Assembly (NCBI GenBank): GCA_024235135.1
Contig: JACKMZ010000004.1
Location: 124,001 to 188,000 of the forward strand
Direction: 5' to 3'
From: Gammaproteobacteria bacterium
GTDB lineage: Bacteria > Pseudomonadota > Gammaproteobacteria > Competibacterales > Competibacteraceae
Length of the DNA: 64,000 nucleotides
Shown: in pieces, positions 14,820 through 24,457 of the stretch
How the letters are laid out: each line of letters opens with the position of its first letter
Numbering within the stretch: the first letter of the stretch is position 1
Notes under the pieces: generated by a model
Told to the model about the DNA's origin: nothing
Database searches by the model: none
What the model saw: only the letters and a program-made list of their open reading frames with translations
Position numbers and translations under genes: made by a program

Positions 14820-16364
14820 TTATTGTCCCTTACGCAAGCGGTCGATCAACTGGTTTGGAAATCCGTTGTGCTGCATATCCTTGATCGTGACTTCGATCTC
14901 GTAGTTCACCCGATAAAACCTAATGACCGATTCTTCCCCGTCGAACACGGCAAATTCCGCACCGACCTTTCCACTGCGAGGTTGCCCTACGGAACCCGGA
15001 CAGACTAGGCAATGACTGACCGGTTCCAGGAATAATTCCGCATCATCAGAAAATCCCTGCCGTTTCCCACGACGAAAGTAAACGCCTTGAATATGCGAAT
15101 GGCCATGCAGACAAACTGGAATATTTTGCTCAGCCAGATAATTCAGATTCTCTTCAAAAGTCATCTGATACACATAGGCATTGAAAAAGGTCTTGTCCAA
15201 GGGTGCCCCATGGACGGCCAACCACTGTTCTTGTTGATGGATAACCGGTAATTCCGCCAACCAGTCTCGATCCCGCTGCTCCAATTGTTGTACGCTCCAC
15301 TCCAGCACCCACCGCCCCAGTGCTGAAAAACCCCGCGTGGGCACTCCCGCCACCAAGGCATGATCATGATTGCCTTTGAGCACCAGAAAATCACGCGCCT
15401 GCAGTGCTCGGATACATTCCTGGGGATGTGGACCATAACCTACGGTATCTCCCAAAATCACGGCATCCTTCACATCCCATTCATCCATGCAACGCAGCAC
15501 AGCCTGTAACGCGGGATAGTTAGCATGAATATCAGCCAGGATGGCGAAACGCTTCACACCGATCCTTTTGTCGCGGATGGATTTCCGAACCATTGAACGT
15601 TTTACATGACCATTGAAGCTGGCTAGAAAATGTTCCTTGCGCTGAATCTGCGCTTCATTGGCGAAGAACAGGGCATTGATCTGGCGGCTGATAACCGAAA
15701 CCCAGTGCGTGTCGGGGAAATGCTCAAGCAACGACTGACGCATATGGGAACCCAGTTGCTGCGCAAGTTCGGGCGTCAGCCAGGACAACTGGCGGCACCA
15801 GACCCCAACGATCAAAGCCAGGGAGGTAAACTGATCCCAGTTGTACAAATCGTCATCGAGATAATACAGCCGGCCATGATCATCCAGGCCGAAATTGGAC
15901 AGCCCCTCATCCAGTTTCACTTTGAAGTTGGCCGCGGTCTGAAAGTACAACTCAGCCAAAGCTTCGAAGTGCTCCAACATCTTGGACGGCGAGTGCTGTT
16001 GTTGGGCGATATGCAAAGGCAACAACTTTGGCGTGATATTGGCGATCAGAAAATTCTCGCCTTGCCTGACGAAGAACCAAGTTTTCGCTGGATGGTGGAC
16101 CTTGTATCGGCGCTCCCTCTCCAACGTTCGCTCGATCCAGCGCCCTGTGTCCAAACGGTTGAATTTGTACTCCACTCGCCACTTGACCACGAACTCCTCG
16201 TAGACAGTGATCTTGGTCGTGGGCCGCCCGGTAAATTCTTGACCGTGCGCCAGCGCGCGTGACTGTCCTGAAATAGCGCGCGCGATATCCTCTTTACTAA
16301 TGGCGTCACTGGCGACAATGGAACCGATTACTTCTAAAGATTCCTGGGCTTGGTCATCATCCAC
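14820..16364 (-). CDS. Kinase-like region fused to calcineurin-like phosphoesterase
   Basis: A 514-residue protein. From about residue 272 it is a YfcE/MPP-type metallophosphoesterase with all metal ligands: ADIHAN (D277, H279), GDTVGYG, GNHDH (330-334), VHGAP and LHGHSH. The first 200 residues are less clear. Around residues 151-172 the sequence LDEGLSNFGLDDHGRLYYLD followed by DD looks like a degenerate kinase catalytic loop (D, N, then D), as in LPS-kinase-like proteins. Such a kinase-phosphatase pairing in one chain would be unusual. It converges on the GTPase-Roadblock cluster across a shared terminator; a functional link is only suggested. Confidence 0.75.
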   Translation of the reverse strand: MDDDQAQESLEVIGSIVASDAISKEDIARAISGQSRALAHGQEFTGRPTTKITVYEEFVVKWRVEYKFNRLDTGRWIERTLERERRYKVHHPAKTWFFVRQGENFLIANITPKLLPLHIAQQQHSPSKMLEHFEALAELYFQTAANFKVKLDEGLSNFGLDDHGRLYYLDDDLYNWDQFTSLALIVGVWCRQLSWLTPELAQQLGSHMRQSLLEHFPDTHWVSVISRQINALFFANEAQIQRKEHFLASFNGHVKRSMVRKSIRDKRIGVKRFAILADIHANYPALQAVLRCMDEWDVKDAVILGDTVGYGPHPQECIRALQARDFLVLKGNHDHALVAGVPTRGFSALGRWVLEWSVQQLEQRDRDWLAELPVIHQQEQWLAVHGAPLDKTFFNAYVYQMTFEENLNYLAEQNIPVCLHGHSHIQGVYFRRGKRQGFSDDAELFLEPVSHCLVCPGSVGQPRSGKVGAEFAVFDGEESVIRFYRVNYEIEVTIKDMQHNGFPNQLIDRLRKGQ

Positions 16365-16626
16365 TACGGCTATACCTTTGCGAGTGTTTGTTTGACAATA
16401 TTATTTTGGGCAAGATTGGGCTTTATTGCCATGCCGTCCTGGTTAATTAATTCGCTTTAAAAAAAAAAAAAATAGACGTCTTGCAGGCCGATGCGGATCA
16501 TCAAAACAGCGGGCAGCCTGTCATGCTCGGATCGCTCGGACAAGGCAACGCACCCTAACGTGCGCTGGCCAAGCGTTGTGCTCCCACTGATCGCCCGAAC
16601 CCGTTCAGCCAGGGGGGCGCCTCGCA

Positions 16627-16974
16627 TCAAGGCACGCCCCAAACCGCCTCATCCATTGTGGGTTTCCACCTAAATCGGCGCATATCAATCCGTTGTCCGA
16701 CAAATAATACGCCTTCCGAGTTCAGCAGTTCGCGTTGCCGGTAGTATTGTGCGCTGCCTGGCGGAAAGGCGATCATGCCTTTCGCATTGATCACCCTGTG
16801 CCAGGGAACGGTGGAATCCGCCGGCAAATTATGCAACGCATATCCAACTTGGCGGGCCTGGCGTGGCAGCCCAGCCCATTCAGCAATCTGGCCGTAAGTC
16901 GCAACCATCCCAAAAGGAATGGCGGCGACCGCATGCCAGATCAGTTCATCCCGGTTTATTCGTCGGTTACGCAT
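16627..16974 (-). CDS. atl: Alkyltransferase-like DNA-binding protein (ATL, YbaZ-like)
   Basis: A 115-residue MGMT-family protein. The active-site motif PCHRV of O6-alkylguanine transferases is PWHRV here (W58), so it cannot accept alkyl groups. This is the ATL group, which binds O6-alkylguanine and hands the lesion to nucleotide excision repair. GMVATYGQIAEWAG and VGYALHNLP mark the helix-turn-helix and finger region. Its start overlaps the last 19 nt of ilvD. Confidence 0.9.
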   Translation of the reverse strand: MRNRRINRDELIWHAVAAIPFGMVATYGQIAEWAGLPRQARQVGYALHNLPADSTVPWHRVINAKGMIAFPPGSAQYYRQRELLNSEGVLFVGQRIDMRRFRWKPTMDEAVWGVP

Positions 16975-18634
16975 CCCGCTGACGCGTTCTTAACCACCTT
17001 GATGTACTTGTACAGTACACCGCTGGTCGCCTTGTAGGGTGGCATCTGCCAGGCCGCCCGACGTCGCTCCAGTTCGGCTTCACTGAGGGCCACATCCAGG
17101 CGATTGCTTTCCGCATCGATGACGATCCGGTCTCCGTCCCGCAGCAGGGCAATGGGACCGCCTTCCTGCGCTTCAGGCACGACGTGGCCAATAATGAAAC
17201 CATGCGATCCACCGGAAAAACGGCCATCGGTGATCAGAGCCACATCATGCCCCAGACCGGCGCCCATGATGGCCGATGTCGGAGTCAGCATTTCCGGCAT
17301 GCCCAGCCCGCCCTTGGGCCCTTCGTAGCGGATCACGACCACATCGCCTTTCTGGATTTCCCCGCGTTCCAGAGCATGCAACATATCTTCTTCCGCATCG
17401 TAGACCCGTGCCGACCCTTCGAAACGCAAGCCTTCCTTGCCGGTGTGATCTTGGCCACCGAGCCGCCGGGAGCCAGATTGCCCCGGAGAATACGGATATG
17501 ACCGCTCGCCTTGATGGGATTTTCCAACGGTGGATAACTTTTTGTCCTTCGCTAAGGCCCGGCAGATCCCGCAGATTTTCCTCCAATGTGACCGGTCACG
17601 GTTAGACAATCGCCACGCAGCAGCCCCTTTTCCAACAAATATTTCAGCACCGCCGGCGTACCCCCCACCTTATGCAGATCCTCCATGACGTATTGGCCAC
17701 TCGGCTTGAGGTCGGCCAGGAACGGCACCCGATCACTGAGAGTCTGAAAGTCATCGATACCAAGTTCGACGTTCACGGCGCGCGCCATGGCAAGCAAATG
17801 AAGCACCGCATTGGTCGATCCGCCCAGGGCCATGACCATGGTGATGGCATTGTCGAAAGCGGCGCGGGTCATGATGTCGCGGGGTTTGATATCTTGCTCC
17901 AGCAACCGGCGGATGGCCGCGCCCGCTTGAATGCATTCGTTCAACTTGCCAGGCTCCGTAGCCGGAGTCGAGGAACTGTAGGGCAGACTCATGCCCAGCG
18001 CCTCGATGGCCGAGGCCATGGTATTGGCGGTGTACATGCCGCCACAGGCGCCGGGGCCGGGACAAGCCTGCTTGACGATATGTTGACGCGTGGGCTCATC
18101 GATTGTTTTGGCGAGGAACTCTCCGTAACTCTGAAAGGCCGATACAATGTCCAAGGTTTTCCCGCCCAAGTAGCCGGGTTTGATCGTACCGCCATAGACT
18201 ATCAGGCCCGGCCGGTTAAGACGGCCCAACGCGATCATCACACCGGGCATGTTTTTGTCGCAGCCGGGGATAGCGATACAGGCGTCGTACCATTGACCAC
18301 CCATGACCGTTTCCACGGAATCGGCGATCACATCGCGCGAGGGCAGCGAATAGCTCATGCCTCGCGTACCCATGGAGATACCATCGGACACACCGATGGT
18401 ATTGAAGCGCATCCCGACCATGCCTGCGGCGACCACGCCCTCGCGCACCTGAGCGGCTAGATCGTTAAGATGCATGTTACAGGTGTTGCCCTCGAACCAG
18501 ACACTGGCGATGCCGACCTGGGCCTTGTCCATATCGGCGTCGCTCATGCCGGTGCCGTAGAGCATGGCTTGCGACGCACCCTGGGATTTAGGTTGCGTGA
18601 TATGCGCGCTGTAACGATTAATTTTTTGTGACAT
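16956..18634 (-). pseudogene. ilvD: Dihydroxy-acid dehydratase, interrupted by three frameshifts
   Basis: IlvD makes 2-keto acids in valine, leucine and isoleucine synthesis. The N-terminal part (18634 to about 17590) is intact and shows the Fe-S cysteines in GNTCNMHL, PGCDKNMPG and PGACGGMYTANTM. The C-terminal part from about 17440 to 16956 is also intact (GKEGLRFEGSARVYDAEED, DGRFSGGSHG). Between them the frame changes three times, near 17588, 17530 and 17444, while the expected protein can still be followed across frames. Such clustered indels in an otherwise well-kept gene point to sequencing or assembly error, but real decay is possible. The ATG at 18634 has an AGGAG site. The end overlaps atl. 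Confidence 0.85.
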
Positions 18635-18755
18635 GCAAATCTCCTCAAACAATTCTGTGCCCCCCCGTCAAATCGTCGGGGCTTCATGCAACCCGTGCTA
18701 TTGTACGGGTATGCTGTGAACATCGCCTAAGCCTATGGCGCGAGAACGAATAACC

Positions 18756-19673
18756 ATGGCCAACGAAACTGAGCGTAAGAAATCTACCAGAACGACACCC
18801 GGCAATCCTGCCAAGGCGCGTACGACGACACCCGCCCGTAGCGCGGCGGAACGCGCTTTGTTGCTGCCATCGCCCGCAGCGCCCAAGCGTGGCGAAAAGA
18901 CCGCTGAATCCAGCGGCAGTCGCAGAACCGCCACAAACAACCGCAATAGCAAAACCGTTGCCACCGGTCGCACCCGGAAAACGACCGAACCCAGCCGCCG
19001 CAGAAAGGTCGCTAATGTATCCTCCCCAACCCGTGATGCGGTAGCCGCAGAGCCATCCGATTCCCTGCTGAAAAAGTTGACCGGTTTGCCCGGCGTCGTA
19101 GCCGGTGGCGCATTTCGCCTGGCAGTGCGTACGACCGAGATTCCGTTGAAAGTCGGCAAGGCCTTTCTCAGACCCGAGCAGACCCGGATGATGGAAGAAG
19201 CCGGGCACATGCTCAAAGAGCTGCGGGAGGTGGCCGGCTTAACGCGCGACGAACTCAGCGACGCCCTGAATCTCAAGGATCGCTCGCTGCTGGAAGCCAT
19301 TGAAAACGGAACGGCGATCATGTCCTTCGAACTGATCATGCGGCTGGCGGCTGTCCTGGCCCGGCATGATCCCCTGCCCGTCGTGATGAAATTCACCCGC
19401 ACCTACAATCCGGAACTCTGGAAGATCATCGAAAGTTGGGGCGTGGGCCGACTGACGCTGAATTTCGAGCGGGAGCGGGAATTCATCAATATCTATCGCC
19501 GCCATGATGCCGCCCGCCGTCTGGATGACGCGGCTTTTGCCAAAGTGCTTGAGTTTACCCGCTCCGCCTTCGATATGGCCCTGCATTTCGTGGCCCAGGA
19601 AACCCAAGAGTGGGAAGACGACGACAGCCAATACGATGATGACGAGTACCCGGACGACGACGATGAGGACTAA
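18756..19673 (+). CDS. XRE-family helix-turn-helix protein with basic and acidic tails
   Basis: About 305 residues in three parts. The first 100 residues are a low-complexity basic tail rich in Thr, Arg, Lys and Ala, like histone H1-type tails. A Cro/C1-type helix-turn-helix lies in the middle (LKELREVAGLTRDELSDALN, then LLEAIENG). The last 25 residues are almost all Asp and Glu. I chose the ATG at 18756 because GAGAA lies upstream; 18735 is also possible. Likely a DNA-binding regulator; targets unknown. Divergent from ilvD. Confidence 0.8.
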   Translation: MANETERKKSTRTTPGNPAKARTTTPARSAAERALLLPSPAAPKRGEKTAESSGSRRTATNNRNSKTVATGRTRKTTEPSRRRKVANVSSPTRDAVAAEPSDSLLKKLTGLPGVVAGGAFRLAVRTTEIPLKVGKAFLRPEQTRMMEEAGHMLKELREVAGLTRDELSDALNLKDRSLLEAIENGTAIMSFELIMRLAAVLARHDPLPVVMKFTRTYNPELWKIIESWGVGRLTLNFEREREFINIYRRHDAARRLDDAAFAKVLEFTRSAFDMALHFVAQETQEWEDDDSQYDDDEYPDDDDED

Positions 19674-19707
19674 GCAGGGTAATCGTACGTCCAAACGGCC
19701 ACGGCAG

Positions 19708-20439
19708 TCATATTTCGCGTAAGAAACGCCGCACGTTGCCCAGATGGCGGCGACTGACCTCCAAGGCCAGGGAGCAATCGTACAACAACACTTGAAAATG
19801 GCCGGTCGGCGTTTTCTGCAGACCGGCCACATGGGCCAGCGCGACCAGCGCGTTGCGGTGAACCCGCAAAAACTGGTCGCCGAACTCCTTCTCCAGAGAT
19901 TTCAAGGACTCCTCGATCAACATCTCACCTTGTTGATGTCGCACGGTGACGTATTTCTGATCCGCCTGGAAATACAATACCTGGGCGATGGGAATCAATT
20001 CCAATCGGTCACCCAGACGCGCGCACAAATGGGTACGTGTCTGCGGCACTTGCGCCCCATCCAAGTTCGCCAGTTGCGCCCGGTTGAGCGTACCGGCGCT
20101 GGCCAGGGCCTGCCGCAAGCGATCCTTGCTGATCGGTTTGAGCAGATAACCCACGGCATGCGCCTCGAAGGCTTCCAAAGCATGATCGCTGTACGCCGTA
20201 GTGAAAATGACCGCGGGCGGTTTATCCAGCCGAGCCAAATGACGCGCGGCTTCCAAACCGTCCATACCGGGCATGCGAATATCCAGCAACACGATATCCG
20301 GCTGTTCGGCGTTAGCCATGCGCAACGCCTCGACGCCATTGCCGGCTGTCCCACAACACTGATAGACCGGCATCTCTTCCAGCAGAGACCGCAGACGATC
20401 ACGGGCCGGCTTTTCGTCATCGACGATCAACACTTTCAC
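19708..20439 (-). CDS. LytTR-family response regulator (AlgR-like)
   Basis: A 243-residue response regulator. The receiver domain begins MKVLIVDDEKPARDRL, has the phospho-acceptor in LLDIRMPGMDG and the conserved lysine in YLLKPI. A LytTR DNA-binding domain follows (ADQKYVTVRHQQGEMLIEES, FLRVHRNALVAL). It matches AlgR of Pseudomonas in size and order. Its start overlaps the end of the sensor kinase by 4 nt, so the two are coupled. Targets cannot be told here. Confidence 0.9.
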   Translation of the reverse strand: MKVLIVDDEKPARDRLRSLLEEMPVYQCCGTAGNGVEALRMANAEQPDIVLLDIRMPGMDGLEAARHLARLDKPPAVIFTTAYSDHALEAFEAHAVGYLLKPISKDRLRQALASAGTLNRAQLANLDGAQVPQTRTHLCARLGDRLELIPIAQVLYFQADQKYVTVRHQQGEMLIEESLKSLEKEFGDQFLRVHRNALVALAHVAGLQKTPTGHFQVLLYDCSLALEVSRRHLGNVRRFLREI

Positions 20440-21476
20440 GATCGGGTCCCGCCGGGAATACAGCAGCGCACCTGATACCGATCATCTGTCTGCTGGATGG
20501 TAAAGAGGCCGGACTGGCCGTAGGCCAATTGCAGGCGTTGGCGAATGTTGTCCTGGGCCATTCGGTTACCCTGCTCATGACGCCGAGTTCGTGTCGGAGA
20601 ACAGGGATTCGTTATCTCGAACCACAAGGCATCGCCCTGGCGTTCGATGCGGATGGCGACAACCCCACCTTCAGTCAAAGGTTCTATCCCGTGATATACG
20701 GCGTTTTCCACCAATGGCTGCAGACTCAATGCTGGAATCGGCCTATTAAGTGGTAGATCCGAGGGCAAATGCCAATCCACACGCAGGCGCTCGCCCAAGC
20801 GCAGTCCCTCCAACCGCAGATAATGGCGGGTAATGTCCAATTCCTCGGCGAGACTGACCGTGTCCTTCTCCTCCAACGACGAGCGGAACAAACCCGCCAG
20901 ATCGACTACAGCCTGCTCGGCTTGGTCGGGCTGTTCACCGATCAGACCCGCGATGGTGTTCAAACTATTGAATAGGAAATGGGGTCGGATACGCGCCCGC
21001 AGCGCCTGCAAACGAGTTTGCAACTCGGCTCTTACATTCCGTTGCCATTGGTGCTGCACATAGAAATAGCGCAGCGCCGCCAGCGAAACGATGCTGCTGA
21101 TGGCGAAATTGCGCAACGCCGTCAAGCGCGTTGAAGGATCATCCAGAATGGTCTTGAAACTGTCAAACTCGTACAGGCGCAACGCCGACAGATAGCACAA
21201 CAATGTCAGCAGTTGCGTCAATCCGTAGGCGATCAGGGTAACCGTCTGCACCGGCAAGCGAGCGAAGCGTGAGCGCAGGCCGCAGAGTATGGCGGCCGTA
21301 CACAGCACGGTGATCTGGATAAACAGCGACACCAGCCCCAAATCGACCCAGAATTGCTGCGTGCTCGGCACCCCGGCCAAGACCAGAACGACAGCCAGCA
21401 ACTCGGCGATCAGGACCAAGGTGAAAACGGCGTGATTGGTGCAGAGATCGGGCAGAAAGCTCTGCGGCCCCGATGC
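20436..21476 (-). CDS. LytS/AlgZ-type membrane histidine kinase
   Basis: About 346 residues from the ATG at 21476, which has an AGGAAA ribosome site; earlier in-frame starts exist. The N-terminal half has several transmembrane helices. The His_kinase domain starts with LRARIRPHFLFNSLNTIAGL, where the histidine in RPHF is the phosphorylation site, and includes PALSLQPLVENAVYHGI as the N-box. This is the FimS/AlgZ class of unorthodox kinase. It is the cognate partner of the LytTR regulator downstream. Confidence 0.88.
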   Translation of the reverse strand, partial: ASGPQSFLPDLCTNHAVFTLVLIAELLAVVLVLAGVPSTQQFWVDLGLVSLFIQITVLCTAAILCGLRSRFARLPVQTVTLIAYGLTQLLTLLCYLSALRLYEFDSFKTILDDPSTRLTALRNFAISSIVSLAALRYFYVQHQWQRNVRAELQTRLQALRARIRPHFLFNSLNTIAGLIGEQPDQAEQAVVDLAGLFRSSLEEKDTVSLAEELDITRHYLRLEGLRLGERLRVDWHLPSDLPLNRPIPALSLQPLVENAVYHGIEPLTEGGVVAIRIERQGDALWFEITNPCSPTRTRRHEQGNRMAQDNIRQRLQLAYGQSGLFTIQQTDDRYQVRCCIPGGTRS

Positions 21477-21552
21477 CATGGCGGTTTTCCTCATGGCTAA
21501 GCCACGCGGCCCTATCGGTGAGCGGCGACAGGGCGCGTGGCTCGGCCAGCCA

Positions 21553-23085
21553 TCAGGTTTTGCCTTTGTACTGCTCCCGCATTTCGCGTTTGAGCACCTT
21601 GCCCGCAACGTTGCGTGGCAAAGCGTCCATGATCAACACATCGGCGATGCGCTGGAACTTGGCGTCCACCCGACTGTTGGTCCAATCCACCAACGCCGCC
21701 GTATCCAAGACAGCGCCGGGCCTTGGAATCACCGCCGCCACCGGCACTTCACCCCATTTTTCGTCGGCTACGCCGAACACGGCGACCTCGTTGATGTCGG
21801 GATGACGAATAATGACCTCCTCGATGTCCTTGGGATACACATTCACTCCACCGGAGATGATCATGTCCTTGAGCCTGTCCACCAGGAACAGATACCCCTC
21901 TTCGTCCACATAGCCGGCATCGCCGGTATAGAGCCAGCCATCGACGATGGCCTTTTCGGTCAAGTCGGGACGCTTGTAATAACCGGGCGTCAGCATCGGA
22001 CCCTTGCCGCAGATCTCGCCGATTTCCCCCACCGCGCACTCCTCGCCCTGCTCGTTGACGATGCGCATTTCCAGGAATGGCGGCGGTACGCCCACCGAAC
22101 CCACCTTGCGTATCGCATCGTGTTTGTCGAGTACGGTCATGAAGCCTTCGGTCAGTCCATACAGTTCGTAGAAACGACCCGGTAACTGCTCGTTCAATCG
22201 GTGCTTGTATTCCAGATGCAAGGGCGCCCCCACATTGTGGATCATTTCCAGGGACTCCAACTGGCGAGGGTCGAAGGACGGGCTGTTGAGAATGGCGATA
22301 ATCTGCGAGGGCACCATGACGATATGGGTCACTTTTTCCTTGGCGATATCGGCGATAACCGCTTCCGGATCAAACGCTTTATGCAAAATATAAGTGCCGC
22401 CCAGATACATCCAGGGCATGAGATCCAGCATGGCGCCGTTGAACACGATGGAACCGGCGTGCAACACCACGCTTTCCGGCGTCATGCGCCAGCAGGCTCC
22501 GAAAATGGTGCAGTACATGGCGCGGATGTAGTGGGTATGCACGATACCTTTGGGCGCGCCCGTCGTCCCACTGGAATACATGATGTTGTAGACGTCGTCG
22601 TCCTTCAGCCCGGCATCCGGCGGGTTGTCTTCCGACGCGCCGTCCAGGAAATCGGCATAGGAACGAAAGTCGGGGTGCTGATGACCCTCGTCGCCGATCA
22701 GAATGAAACGCTCGCTCCGAATGGCCGGCAAATCGCCACGAATCCGTTGCAGGGTACCGGTGAAACTGCTGTCGGCCAACACCAGCAAGGTATCGGAATC
22801 ACGCAGCAGAGTGGCCAACCCGCTGTCCTGTAACAACGGGCTGCAGGGTACGATGATGATGCCGGTCTTGGCCGCTGCCCAGTAGGCCGCCATCAACGGC
22901 GTGCAATTGGGTAGCAGGGTGGCCATTTTGTCGCCCTTGCGAAGGCCACTGGCCAACAGCGCGTTGGCCAAGCGATTGACGTAGGCATTGAACTCTGCGT
23001 AGCTGAACCGTTGCTCGCCGCAGACGAAAGCCGGATGTCGCGGGCGGTAGCGGGCGTGCCGGGGCAGAAGCGAGCCGATATTCAT
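21553..23085 (-). CDS. Class I acyl-CoA ligase (AMP-forming)
   Basis: A 510-residue ANL-superfamily enzyme that adenylates a carboxylic acid and transfers it to CoA. The phosphate loop is YSSGTTGAPKGIVHTH, followed by YELYGLTEG, YTGDAGYVDEEGY and RLKDMIISGGVNVYP. The C-terminal catalytic lysine lies in AGKVLKREM. It has no transmembrane or signal sequence. The substrate could be a fatty or an aromatic acid. It lies upstream of the AlgZ-like gene on the same strand with a 76-nt gap. Confidence 0.87.
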   Translation of the reverse strand: MNIGSLLPRHARYRPRHPAFVCGEQRFSYAEFNAYVNRLANALLASGLRKGDKMATLLPNCTPLMAAYWAAAKTGIIIVPCSPLLQDSGLATLLRDSDTLLVLADSSFTGTLQRIRGDLPAIRSERFILIGDEGHQHPDFRSYADFLDGASEDNPPDAGLKDDDVYNIMYSSGTTGAPKGIVHTHYIRAMYCTIFGACWRMTPESVVLHAGSIVFNGAMLDLMPWMYLGGTYILHKAFDPEAVIADIAKEKVTHIVMVPSQIIAILNSPSFDPRQLESLEMIHNVGAPLHLEYKHRLNEQLPGRFYELYGLTEGFMTVLDKHDAIRKVGSVGVPPPFLEMRIVNEQGEECAVGEIGEICGKGPMLTPGYYKRPDLTEKAIVDGWLYTGDAGYVDEEGYLFLVDRLKDMIISGGVNVYPKDIEEVIIRHPDINEVAVFGVADEKWGEVPVAAVIPRPGAVLDTAALVDWTNSRVDAKFQRIADVLIMDALPRNVAGKVLKREMREQYKGKT

Positions 23086-23129
23086 GCGGGTTTTCTCCTC
23101 GTTGTATTATGCGTGCCGTAGCGGGTAGC

Positions 23130-23630
23130 TCATTTTACGTGAAATTCCGTTTTTCCATCCCCACCCGGCGCCACCCGCAAGTCATGCGCCATTCGCAGCG
23201 CCGATTCCCGCCCTTGATAATAGCCGGGCATCCGCTGCAAATCGCTATAGCCCAAAGCACGGTAAAACCCCTGCGCCCGCTGATTGTGGGTGCGCACCTC
23301 CAGATACACGGTGGCGATACCCGCTGTACGGGCCGATTTTTCCAGCCATTCCACTAAACGCCGCCCCAGGCCGAGACGACGGTAGGAGGGTCGGACCGCC
23401 AACAGCAATAAATGGGCGTGCTCCCAGTAGAACTGCATGATCGCGAAACCGATCAGGCGCTTTCCCGTGCGAGCGACCAAGACCATGCTGTCGGCACAAC
23501 GGATATGATGGATGACGCGCTCTGGCTGCCATTGCCAGCGCAACCCGACTTCGATGAAGTCACGTGACATGAGGGCGATGCTTTCGGCATCGCCGGACCC
23601 AGCCGGTATGAATTCGACAGAGTTGGACAT
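23130..23630 (-). CDS. GNAT N-acetyltransferase (RimI-like)
   Basis: A 166-residue GNAT-fold acetyltransferase from the ATG at 23630. The acetyl-CoA loop is VRPSYRRLGLGRRLVEWL, followed by VYLEVRTHNQRAQGFYRALGY, both typical of RimI-type enzymes. The substrate may be a protein N-terminus or a small amine. It lies 44 nt upstream of the acyl-CoA ligase and may share its transcript. Confidence 0.85.
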   Translation of the reverse strand: MSNSVEFIPAGSGDAESIALMSRDFIEVGLRWQWQPERVIHHIRCADSMVLVARTGKRLIGFAIMQFYWEHAHLLLLAVRPSYRRLGLGRRLVEWLEKSARTAGIATVYLEVRTHNQRAQGFYRALGYSDLQRMPGYYQGRESALRMAHDLRVAPGGDGKTEFHVK

Positions 23631-23902
23631 AGGAACTAATGAATGGCAAAACAATAAACGCAAGAGGAATAAAAAAAATCTTATCTTAATCCTCTTACCC
23701 CAATTACGGCATCACCCCCTATTGACGAACCGGGACGATGGCCACCATCAACAGACCTCCGTAACCAACAGCGGGTCCGCCACCGGACAACACACACTAT
23801 GGCGCGTGCCCCAAACCCACATTCAATCGAATACGTAATGGCTCTACTCAGGAACCGAGCTTGAGTTTCCAGACAACAAGATCGACTGAGAAATTTCCGA
23901 CT

Positions 23903-24406
23903 TCAGCCTTGTCGCTGCCAACAATCCCTGGGATTCTCCGACATGAAGGCGAAAAAAGTCTGACAATGGATTCCGTAGGGTAGCACTTCGTTGCGATCGA
24001 TAATCAGACGGAACCAGCGCCAATCGGGAATGATCCTGACAACCTGGCCCGCCAGGACGTAGCGGATGCGGGTCGGTGTCGTCACCGCGTGGGATATTTG
24101 CACCCGCGTCCCGGTAGGCCAGTTGTCCAGAGCCTGCAAAGCCTGTTGACCGACCGGCGAGTTAAGAGTTTCCATGCCCGCTCGAAAGGCTTCGTGATTT
24201 TCGACGAACGCCGTAATCGCCACGAGACTGTTGTTTCTGGAGTTCCGGTAACGCTCCGCATAGCGTTGCAACATCGCCTCGTTGGGAATCCCGATATGCT
24301 GGCTGAAAGCATGGCCGTCCTGCTGCGACCGAAAAGTCGTTGGCCGGTATTCGGAAGCACGGAAAAGCGCCTCCACATCCTGCACAGCATAGCGTCTCTG
24401 GCGCAC
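23903..24406 (-). CDS. RNase A-like toxin domain protein (possible CDI-type effector remnant)
   Basis: A 167-residue protein that resembles the bacterial RNase A-like domain of polymorphic and CdiA-CT toxins. An early His motif sits in QDGHAFSQHIG, the middle carries LVAITAFVENHEAF, and the end reads VVRIIPDWRWFRLIIDR and GIHCQTFFAF. There is no secretion domain in front: an in-frame stop lies at about 24464, and the only start in the open stretch is the GTG at 24406. A strong AAGGAGG lies about 35 nt upstream, too far for a normal start. No obvious immunity gene follows. The family match is by eye and moderate. Confidence 0.5.
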   Translation of the reverse strand: MRQRRYAVQDVEALFRASEYRPTTFRSQQDGHAFSQHIGIPNEAMLQRYAERYRNSRNNSLVAITAFVENHEAFRAGMETLNSPVGQQALQALDNWPTGTRVQISHAVTTPTRIRYVLAGQVVRIIPDWRWFRLIIDRNEVLPYGIHCQTFFAFMSENPRDCWQRQG

Positions 24407-24457
24407 GACGGTCTGCCAGCGTCGGCAAACCCGACGAGGCGTCCTCCTTAGACCTGA

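Noticed and set aside
16451..16476. A run of about 15 A in the gap before the phosphoesterase gene
   Set aside because: No stem lies next to it, so it is not a terminator; it is probably a simple homopolymer.
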